A DNA stretch of 5,217 bases from positions 1 to 5,217 of the forward strand of contig JAGGWC010000093.1 in assembly GCA_021157645.1 (NCBI GenBank), read 5' to 3'. Below, in pieces: positions 1 to 5,217 of this stretch; position 1 is the stretch's first letter, and each line of letters begins with the position of its first letter. The position numbers and the translations under genes are program-made. This stretch comes from Candidatus Cloacimonadota bacterium. GTDB taxonomy: Bacteria > Cloacimonadota > Cloacimonadia > Cloacimonadales > TCS61. The notes below the pieces were generated by a model. It had not been told where the DNA came from. It saw only the letters and a program-made list of their open reading frames with translations, and made no database searches.

Positions 1-1
1 A

Positions 2-1339
2 GCTTCATCAATTAACAGTCAGGCTTACAGTGTAGATGTACAATCACCAGAGATTACATTTGTAACTCCGGAAGATGGTGCAGAGTTCAATATTGATGAA
101 GTAGTATCAATATTAGCAAACTTCACGGATAACATAAATGAGACTGATAGAAATGCTGGATCTGGTATAATGTCAGCAGAATTAAAAATTACTGATCCAT
201 CAGGAGAGTTCACTATAATTACAACAGGAGAAGATATACTATCAATTAATACAAATGTTAGTGATCTTCAATATGGCTTGTATAATATCATGTTAACGGT
301 TATTGATAAAGTTGGAAACCAGGCGATTGAAACATTATCATTTAATGTTAATGCACCGGCACCAGCTGTGAATATCATGGGTATTTCAAATGAATTGTAT
401 ACATTTGGAAATATCTACAATCCAGGGCATACATTAGTATTCGATGCCGTAATAGAAGAAGTTCCAAATGTAGAAATTGCGGATATCAGCTTGAACATAT
501 ACAGAGTATATCTTGAAGAAAATCAAGTAATTGAACAACTTGTAGAAGGTGATGTAGCTTATGTTGAAACCATTGTTGGGTTTGTTCATAATATAACATA
601 TAGCTCTATTCCAACTAATCTTGATGGCGATATTGGTTTAAGATATGAATTATCTGTAATTGATGAATTCGGTAGTAATGCAGCAGCTAGTCAATCTTAT
701 ACTATCGATGATTTAGCTCCACTACTTACGATAATTTCTCCTGAAATTGGTTATGAAGTTGATCTTGGTGGAGATGAACAAGTTAATGTAGAGATCAAAG
801 CTACTTTCGAGGATGCTGTTGCAGGTATCAATTTAAGTGGACTTGAACTAATAATTGATGGTGTGATTATTCCGAATGACGATCCTTTAATTGCGATTAC
901 AGCAAATATGATGACCTATAATGGTTATTTTGGTGTTGGTAATCATACAATTAAGTTAACGGCTGTAGATAATGTATCAAATGAAGAAGTAATTATTTGG
1001 ACATTTACTGTGAATGAGGAAATAATATTAGTAGATGCAGTTTTAACTAGTGCACACTTCTATCCAAATCCAGTACAAGCTGGTAACAGTGGAACATTTG
1101 CAATGGTTTGGGCTAATGATGGATTAAGAGATCTTAATACTGCAAATATCAGTATTAGTATCTTTGATTTCTCAGGTAAATTAGTAAGAACCCTTAATGG
1201 AACATCAGATAATGCTATAACATGGGATTGCAAAACAAATGATGGTACAAGATTAGCAAGGGGTGCTTACTTCGCTCGAGTTACAGTAAATAATGGTCAT
1301 CAAGATTACATAAAAATAGTAAAAGTAGCTATACAATAA
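2..1339 (+). CDS. Secreted multi-Ig-repeat protein with FlgD-like/type IX-style C-terminal domain (5' partial)
   Basis: The frame is open from the left edge (first full codon at base 2) to TAA at 1337-1339, giving 445 residues, so the start lies outside the window. Using window residue numbers, an Ig-like beta-sandwich repeat spans about 16-121 and ends in a YNIMLTVIDKVGN strand. A divergent beta-rich domain spans about 122-239. A second Ig-like repeat of the first kind spans about 240-340, with GNHTIKLTAVDNVSN. The C-terminal domain, about 345-445, begins at YPNP (354-357), has the ISIFDFSGKLVRTL strand, then W-D...G...LARGAYFARV (to 427) and a basic-hydrophobic last strand. This is the pattern of FlgD Ig-like/T9SS-type sorting domains, which direct export and surface attachment or release. 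The protein is probably extracellular. The function of its N-terminal part is unknown: it could be an enzyme, adhesin or S-layer-like protein. Placement beside PorV- and PorE-like genes supports T9SS cargo, by inference. Confidence 0.85.
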   Translation, partial: ASSINSQAYSVDVQSPEITFVTPEDGAEFNIDEVVSILANFTDNINETDRNAGSGIMSAELKITDPSGEFTIITTGEDILSINTNVSDLQYGLYNIMLTVIDKVGNQAIETLSFNVNAPAPAVNIMGISNELYTFGNIYNPGHTLVFDAVIEEVPNVEIADISLNIYRVYLEENQVIEQLVEGDVAYVETIVGFVHNITYSSIPTNLDGDIGLRYELSVIDEFGSNAAASQSYTIDDLAPLLTIISPEIGYEVDLGGDEQVNVEIKATFEDAVAGINLSGLELIIDGVIIPNDDPLIAITANMMTYNGYFGVGNHTIKLTAVDNVSNEEVIIWTFTVNEEIILVDAVLTSAHFYPNPVQAGNSGTFAMVWANDGLRDLNTANISISIFDFSGKLVRTLNGTSDNAITWDCKTNDGTRLARGAYFARVTVNNGHQDYIKIVKVAIQ

Positions 1340-1346
1340 CTAATTA

Positions 1347-1370
1347 GCAGAGGGGGGAGACCCCCTCTGC
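1347..1370 (+). terminator. GC-rich intercistronic hairpin with GAGA tetraloop, terminator-like but without a U tract
   Basis: GCAGAGGGGG (1347-1356) pairs perfectly with CCCCCTCTGC (1361-1370) around a GAGA loop (1357-1360), a GNRA-type tetraloop. It begins 7 nt after the stop codon of the upstream gene and ends 9 nt before the ribosome binding site of the next. What follows is AATATTTATGG rather than a run of T, so it is a poor fit to a canonical intrinsic terminator. It may be a partial terminator, a 3'-end stabiliser that blocks exonucleases, or a translation-modulating element. The pairing is certain; the role is inferred. Confidence 0.6.
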
Positions 1371-1379
1371 AATATTTAT

Positions 1380-1384
1380 GGAGG
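1380..1384 (+). promoter_or_regulatory. Ribosome binding site that sets the start of the PorV-like gene
   Basis: GGAGG lies 5 nt before the ATG at 1390. An in-frame ATG at 1378 overlaps this site and has no Shine-Dalgarno sequence of its own, so the 1390 start is preferred over the longer reading. Confidence 0.8.
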
Positions 1385-1389
1385 ATAAA

Positions 1390-2349
1390 ATGAATAAAAG
1401 AATGAAAATTTTTACTCTGGTATTGTTAACTCTATGTCTGTCTGGTTTATTATTTGCAGAAAATAATTCTGCAGCTGCATGGTCAAGAGTAGGTACGGGA
1501 GCAAAGGCAATGGCGATGGGAGGAACTGGGGTTGCAAGTATTGATAACATATCTGCAACATATTGGAACCCGGCTGGTTTAGCAAGATTGAAAACATTTG
1601 AATTTGGATCTATGATAACTGATATTCAGAATTTTGGCACAACGTATAATTTTGTTGCCTTAGGTTTTAGATTACCGAATGGATATGCAGCTGTGAGCTG
1701 GAATAATGCAAATGTTGATGATTTTCAAGGATATGATGAAAATAATCTTTTTATGGGAACTTTCGGTAATTATGAACACAATATTGGATTAAGCTATGCT
1801 TATGATTCTCCTAAAATTAAAATAGGAGTTACCGCAAAAGCTTTTATCTCATCTATCGATGATGATTCTGAAACTGGTTTTGGCTCTGACATTGGAATTA
1901 TTTACGATTTAAACCAATATTTAAGTTTTGGAGCAATGTTCAGAGATATATATTCAAAATATGTTGATGATACAGTACCAACTCAATTAACTGTTGGAGC
2001 TGCAATACATCCTGTTTATGGAGTAACCCTAACTTCTGATATTAAAAAGGAACAACATGAAGAAAATATCATCTATTGTGCTGGTGCAGAATATTGGGTA
2101 GGTATTGGAGAAGATGTAGAAGTAAGCTCAACATTATCTGGAATTGCAACCGAAGAAAAATCATCATGGGACAACGTTCTCTCAAATGCACAAGGTGGAG
2201 TGCGTATTGGTGTAAATGATGGAGCTATTACTGCTGGCTTTGGTTTGCGATATAAAATTATAGAAGCAAATTATGCTTATGGAGCAAAAAAAGATGATTT
2301 ATTAGAATCACGAGATTCCCATCGATTTGAAATAATCTTTAGGTTTTGA
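1390..2349 (+). CDS. PorV/PorQ-family outer-membrane beta-barrel protein (type IX secretion-associated)
   Basis: This 319-residue protein has a clear signal peptide: MNKRMK, a hydrophobic stretch at 7-22, and probable signal peptidase I cleavage after LFA (21-23). The mature N-terminus carries the family signature W-SRVGTGAKAMAMGGTGVA (31-49) followed by DN-ISATYWNPAGLA (52-65), the conserved plug and first-strand region of PorV/PorQ (UPF0164-like) proteins. The remainder alternates short amphipathic strands and acidic turns, and the protein ends HRFEIIFRF with a terminal Phe, as expected for BAM-inserted barrels. In T9SS, PorV shuttles cargo from the SprA translocon to the attachment complex by binding cargo C-terminal domains. 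Lineages with FlgD-like sorting domains often carry several PorV/PorQ paralogues, so the exact subtype (PorV, PorQ or another FadL-like barrel) is uncertain. It follows the cargo-like gene by 50 bp and precedes the PorE-like gene by 37 bp, probably in one operon. Confidence 0.85.
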   Translation: MNKRMKIFTLVLLTLCLSGLLFAENNSAAAWSRVGTGAKAMAMGGTGVASIDNISATYWNPAGLARLKTFEFGSMITDIQNFGTTYNFVALGFRLPNGYAAVSWNNANVDDFQGYDENNLFMGTFGNYEHNIGLSYAYDSPKIKIGVTAKAFISSIDDDSETGFGSDIGIIYDLNQYLSFGAMFRDIYSKYVDDTVPTQLTVGAAIHPVYGVTLTSDIKKEQHEENIIYCAGAEYWVGIGEDVEVSSTLSGIATEEKSSWDNVLSNAQGGVRIGVNDGAITAGFGLRYKIIEANYAYGAKKDDLLESRDSHRFEIIFRF

Positions 2350-2376
2350 TAAAATCAATTGTTTATACAACTAAGT

Positions 2377-2382
2377 GAGAGG
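2377..2382 (+). promoter_or_regulatory. Ribosome binding site that sets the start of the PorE-like gene
   Basis: GAGAGG lies 4 nt before the ATG at 2387. An in-frame GTG at 2375-2377 overlaps this site and would add MRGN ahead of an otherwise normal signal peptide, so the ATG at 2387 is the better start. Confidence 0.75.
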
Positions 2383-2386
2383 TAAT

Positions 2387-4171
2387 ATGAAAAGATATTT
2401 ATTGATAATTACTTTTATAACAATAATGTTTTCTGCTCTTTGTGGCACTAATGAGACAAAGGTAAATGAAGCAATTGAATTTTATGAAAGAGGTAATTAT
2501 AAATTAGCAGAAGATTTATTGATTTCTGCAGTACAGAATGTTCTTTCCAATGAGGATTATGTTACAAATCCACAATATCATTATTGGTTAGGTAAAACTT
2601 ATTTAGCACAGCAGAAATATGAACTTGCTTATGAGCAATTAAAAATATTCTCAGAATATGAATTTGGATCTCAATCGCAAGAAGTTAAGAAAATGCTAAG
2701 TATTATCAGGAAGGGAATTTATTTATCTTCAAAGAATAGCACATTACATTCTCTGGGTATACTTGGTGGCAACATTAACAGTGAATACTCTGATTTTGCG
2801 CCTGTGATTGCTGAAAACGGAAGAGTCTTATATTTCACTTCTGCACGTCTTTCAGATCTCAAGAGGGATAATATCTGGATTTCAAAAAAAGTTAATAGCT
2901 ACTGGCAAAATAGCTATCTTGCTGAAGATTTGTCGTCTGATACTCATGACTCTTTTGGATCTATCACGGATGACAACAATACAGTTTATGTTTATGGTAA
3001 TTTCGAAGATAACAATAATGGCGCAATCTTTTCACGTGTGAAAGAAAATGATGTATGGTCTGTTCCTAAATTAATTGAAGAGATCAATACCGATGGAATT
3101 GAAATCCAACCTTTCCTGTATGAAGATGAGGAGTTATTATTTTTTGTAAGTGATCGTATTGGAGGTTTAGGTGGTTTAGACATTTATGTATCAATAATGA
3201 ATAATGGTGTATGGTCAGAGCCACTTAATTTAGGATCTAACATAAACACAGATAGAAATGAACAAACACCTTTTTTTGATGGTAAAACTTTATACTTTGC
3301 CTCAGATGGTCATCCGGGATTAGGAGGATTAGATATTTTCAAAAGTAATATCGGTGATAAATTAGATGAATGGTCTATAGCAGAAAATCTTGGGATACAT
3401 ATCAATTCTGTACGTAACGATCGTTATTTCTTTAAAGATGAATATTCTCAAAAAGGTTACCTTTCATCAGATCGCTTTGGTGGACAAGGCTTTGAGGATA
3501 TCTATTTCTTTAATCTTGAAAAAAAATTAGAAGAACCAGAACTAATGGAGAGATGTAAAATTTATGGTCTTGTTACAGATGATTCACCTGAAAGAAATCC
3601 TATTCAAGCAACAATTAGTTTTACATTCGAATTAGAGAACGAAAAAATGAGAACCAATATTGTCTCCAAAGAAGATGGTTCTTTTGAAATACTTGCAGTT
3701 AAAGATAGATTGTATGAATATAAAATTTCAATGGGAAAATACATGACTACATCGGGTGTTATTCCAGTAGAAACTCAAGATGAAATAGAGCATAACATAC
3801 TACTTTCTGAGCTGATCATTGAGAAAGAAATCATTATAGACAATATTTATTTCGATTTTAACAAATCGGTTTTATTAGAAGAATCTTTTAAAACATTAGA
3901 TTTGTTGTATGAAACTTTTGTATCAAATCCAGGTTTAAAAGTTGAGATAAGTGGTCACACTGATAGTATTGGTTCAGATCAATATAATCAGGGATTATCA
4001 CAGCGGAGAGCTGATGCTGTAGTTGAGTATTTGGTTAATAAGGGTATTGATACAGAATCATTTATCACAGAAGGTTATGGCGAAAAGAAACCAATAGCTG
4101 ATAATGCAACTGAAGAAGGAAGAGCTCTAAATCGTAGAGTTGAAATGAAAGTACTTGAAAACAATGATTGA
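2387..4171 (+). CDS. PorE-like TPR / WD40-like propeller / carboxypeptidase-regulatory / OmpA-domain protein
   Basis: This 594-residue protein has the same four-domain order as T9SS component PorE (PG1058 of Porphyromonas gingivalis). A signal peptide (1-18) is followed by Cys19. TPR helices lie at about 25-110 (GNYKLAEDLL, then YHYWLGKTYLAQQKY). PD40/WD40-like blades lie at about 130-380, with repeated SDR/SDG...GGLGGLDIY/F motifs at 255-267, 306-318 and 360-373. A carboxypeptidase-regulatory-like beta-sandwich spans about 389-470. The OmpA_C domain spans about 484-594: IYFDFNKS, GHTDSIG (G523-H524-T525-D526), LSQRRADAV and GRALNRRVE. Asp526 and Arg541 are 15 residues apart and match the pair that binds diaminopimelate in OmpA-like domains, so peptidoglycan binding is expected. 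In T9SS, PorE links secretion-ring components at the outer membrane to the cell wall. The neighbouring PorV-like barrel supports this role. A general OmpA-family anchor is the alternative. The lipobox is atypical (S-A-L-C). Confidence 0.85.
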   Translation: MKRYLLIITFITIMFSALCGTNETKVNEAIEFYERGNYKLAEDLLISAVQNVLSNEDYVTNPQYHYWLGKTYLAQQKYELAYEQLKIFSEYEFGSQSQEVKKMLSIIRKGIYLSSKNSTLHSLGILGGNINSEYSDFAPVIAENGRVLYFTSARLSDLKRDNIWISKKVNSYWQNSYLAEDLSSDTHDSFGSITDDNNTVYVYGNFEDNNNGAIFSRVKENDVWSVPKLIEEINTDGIEIQPFLYEDEELLFFVSDRIGGLGGLDIYVSIMNNGVWSEPLNLGSNINTDRNEQTPFFDGKTLYFASDGHPGLGGLDIFKSNIGDKLDEWSIAENLGIHINSVRNDRYFFKDEYSQKGYLSSDRFGGQGFEDIYFFNLEKKLEEPELMERCKIYGLVTDDSPERNPIQATISFTFELENEKMRTNIVSKEDGSFEILAVKDRLYEYKISMGKYMTTSGVIPVETQDEIEHNILLSELIIEKEIIIDNIYFDFNKSVLLEESFKTLDLLYETFVSNPGLKVEISGHTDSIGSDQYNQGLSQRRADAVVEYLVNKGIDTESFITEGYGEKKPIADNATEEGRALNRRVEMKVLENND

Positions 4172-4186
4172 TAAGTAAATAAATAA

Positions 4187-4325
4187 TTGATCAATTTTCT
4201 AAAGTACTAAAAAATTAGTTATTTATAGTAGATTCATTTTATGTACTTTATAAGTAAGGGTAGATTTTAAATCTACCCTTTTTTTATTTAGTATAAAACT
4301 TGAAAAAGATTATTTGATCAATTTT
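4187..4325. repeat. 12-nt direct repeat flanking the terminator
   Basis: TTGATCAATTTT occurs at 4187-4198 and again at 4314-4325, each copy containing the 8-bp palindrome TTGATCAA. The copies lie on either side of the terminator, 127 bp apart. In sequence this AT-rich, chance is a real possibility, and no function is assigned. Confidence 0.35.
4256..4285 (+). terminator. Rho-independent terminator of the PorV/PorE-like operon
   Basis: AAGGGTAGATT (4256-4266) pairs perfectly with AATCTACCCTT (4270-4280) around a TTA loop, giving an 11-bp stem. The stem runs into a tract of seven T (4279-4285). It lies 84 bp after the stop codon of the PorE-like gene and ends its transcript. The A-rich 5' flank gives it some bidirectional character, but the IS downstream reads away in the same direction, so the + strand use is the relevant one. 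Confidence 0.9.
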
Positions 4326-4510
4326 AACCTACTATCTAAATAAGAACGTAACTATTTTTGTGAATTATTTTGTTGAAAAGTAACTTAATCTGATTTTCAT
4401 ATCTATTGTAATCCATATTCATAAAATTATCGGCGTAATGGACAAAAAGTGGTTGCTAAATCCATAGGTAACTATATGTGTGTTAATAAATTAAATGCAT
4501 ATTTTTATTT

Positions 4511-4515
4511 AGGAG
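4511..4515 (+). promoter_or_regulatory. Ribosome binding site of the transposase
   Basis: AGGAG lies 7 nt before the ATG at 4523. It is well placed and fixes the start even though the frame from this ATG closes after 20 codons at TAG 4583-4585. It shows that the true N-terminus, with the first zinc-ribbon cysteine pair, is encoded in this frame. Confidence 0.75.
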
Positions 4516-4522
4516 ATTAAAA

Positions 4523-5217
4523 ATGAGTCAAAAGAAGTGTCCAATTTGTAAATCTGTAAATATAAAAAAAACGGTAATCGTCTAGGCAAACAGAGATATA
4601 AGTGTAATAATTGCAATCACATTTTTGAGAATAAACGACGTTCCAACAAAATAGTTTTGAATCAATTATGGTTCCAATATGTATATGAGAATCAAACATA
4701 CACGTCATTATCAAAAAGATATGATGTATCTCCAAAAACTATTAAGCGAAAACTTGATTGCATTGTTGTTAATAAACCTAATTTAAAACCTAGAGAAACT
4801 GTCATCATAATGGATACAAGCTATTTTAGAAGAAATTTTGGAGTAATGGTATTTAGAGATCACTATACAAAGCAGAATCTTTTTTGGAAATATGTAAAGT
4901 ATGAGACAATTGCAGAATATAAATATGGAATAGATTACTTAAAAACTCTTGGGTGGGATATATTAGGTATTGCTTGTGATGGAAGGAGAGGGATTTTCTC
5001 TTCTTTTGATAAGATCCCAATTCAGATGTGTCAGCGCCATCAAGCTGCAATTATAAGAAGATATATAACAAAAAATCCAAGGCTAGAAGCAGGTAAAGAG
5101 CTCAATCAAATTATACTAGCATTAACAAAATCACAAAAGAATGAATTCATTCAGGCATTAGATCAATGGCATAATAAATGGAGAACCTTTCTTCTTGAAA
5201 AAACATATAGTGATGAT
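4523..5217 (+). CDS. IS256-family transposase, variant zinc-ribbon type (-1 frameshift, 3' partial)
   Basis: Reading from ATG 4523 gives MSQKKCPICKSVNIKK, then TAG at 4583. Moving to the -1 frame at the A8 run (4564-4571) continues as NGNRLGKQRYKCNNC and stays open for 216 codons to the window edge. The joined product (about 232 residues visible) has an N-terminal zinc ribbon, C6-X2-C9...C28-X2-C31, then a helix-turn-helix-like region (SLSKRYDVSPKTIKRKL). The start of a DDE/RNase H-fold domain follows: D98 in IIMDTSYF, D153 in GIACDGRRG, and the C170-Q-R-H173 motif typical of IS256/MULE-like enzymes. The catalytic Glu would lie beyond the window. It would catalyse cut- or copy-and-paste movement of its own element. 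It may be a pseudogene, a programmed or slippage-dependent frameshift, or a homopolymer sequencing error (A9 would restore one frame). Confidence 0.8.
4564..4571 (+). other. A8 slippery run at the transposase frameshift
   Basis: Eight consecutive A lie between codons ATA and ACG of the start frame. The first seven form A-AAA-AAA in the phase of a canonical -1 slippery heptamer (X XXY YYZ). A one-base backward slip moves precisely into the long transposase frame (AAA AAA AAC GGT). No clear downstream stem-loop or nearby upstream Shine-Dalgarno-like stimulator is visible, so transcriptional slippage or plain mutation are equally open. Confidence 0.6.

Larger units (their letters stand above)
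4172..4522 (+). other. 351-bp non-coding stretch between the PorE-like gene and the transposase
   Basis: No convincing gene is seen on either strand. It contains the operon terminator (4256-4285), a 12-nt direct repeat (4187-4198 and 4314-4325), a weak 8-bp inverted repeat (TAAAGTAC 4200-4207 / GTACTTTA 4243-4250), the probable left end of the insertion sequence from about 4431, and the transposase ribosome binding site. The rest is AT-rich sequence in which nothing else stands out. No clean -35/-10 pair could be assigned. Confidence 0.7.
4431..5217 (+). mobile_element. IS256-family insertion sequence, left portion (right end outside the window)
   Basis: A transposase reading frame starts at 4523 and runs off the right edge. 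About 90 bp upstream the composition changes abruptly from AT-only sequence to CGGCGTAATGGACAAAAAGT (4431-4450), followed by GGTTGC. This GC-richer block, at a normal distance before the transposase, is my candidate for the left terminal inverted repeat. The matching right end and target duplication lie outside the window, so the boundary is inferred and could be off by several bases. The element inserted downstream of a terminator and breaks no visible gene. Confidence 0.55.

Noticed and set aside
1378..1389. Upstream in-frame ATG giving a longer PorV-like protein (MEDK extension)
   Set aside because: This ATG overlaps the GGAGG ribosome binding site and would put two acidic residues ahead of the signal peptide; ATG 1390 has correct spacing.
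1344..1597. Antisense reading frames over the start of the PorV-like gene
   Set aside because: They lie opposite a well-supported gene, have no recognisable domain or ribosome binding site, and read as mirror products of the sense codons.
2375..2386. GTG start for the PorE-like protein
   Set aside because: It overlaps the GAGAGG ribosome binding site used by ATG 2387 and has no binding site of its own.
2808..3041. Alternative + strand frame inside the PorE-like gene
   Set aside because: It is fully contained in the propeller-coding region, has no domain and no ribosome binding site.
4200..4250. 8-bp inverted repeat TAAAGTAC / GTACTTTA just before the terminator
   Set aside because: The arms are short and AT-rich with a 35-nt loop, so a stable structure is unlikely and chance is sufficient.
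4453..4490. Possible promoter for the transposase (TTGCTA followed by AT-rich hexamers)
   Set aside because: No -10-like hexamer falls at the proper spacing; in sequence this AT-rich such matches occur by chance.
4517..5050. Antisense reading frames over the transposase
   Set aside because: The + strand here encodes a recognisable zinc ribbon and DDE-type motifs; the opposite frames show no family features.

Overview
The window is AT-rich and carries a short co-directional run of cell-envelope and secretion genes, followed by the start of an insertion sequence. The protein types are a secreted Ig-repeat protein with a FlgD-like/type IX-style C-terminal domain, a PorV/PorQ-family beta-barrel, and a PorE-like TPR/beta-propeller/OmpA protein. 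Together they point to a diderm bacterium of the FCB (Fibrobacterota-Chlorobiota-Bacteroidota) superphylum. The low G+C and the FlgD-like rather than classical Bacteroidota C-terminal domain would suit candidate phyla such as Cloacimonadota or Delongbacteria, but this placement is inference; the window holds no rRNA or marker gene.

Layout, all on the + strand. Positions 2-1339 are the 3' part of a large secreted protein whose start lies left of the window. Positions 1347-1370 form a very GC-rich 10-bp hairpin with a GAGA tetraloop. Positions 1390-2349 encode a 319-aa PorV/PorQ-like outer-membrane barrel, and 2387-4171 encode a 594-aa PorE-like protein. A strong intrinsic terminator at 4256-4285 closes the run. 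Positions 4286-4510 are AT-rich non-coding sequence that probably includes the left end of an IS. From 4523 to the window edge lies an IS256-family transposase of the zinc-ribbon variant type. Its reading frame is interrupted by a -1 shift at an A8 run.

Working together: in known type IX secretion systems (T9SS), PorV binds cargo C-terminal domains as they leave the translocon. PorE is an outer-membrane-associated protein that grips peptidoglycan. A cargo-like protein, a PorV-like barrel and a PorE-like anchor side by side suggest a small T9SS-like export or attachment module. The core translocon and motor (SprA/Sov, PorK/L/M/N) are not in the window. The IS sits downstream of the terminator and leaves the three genes intact.
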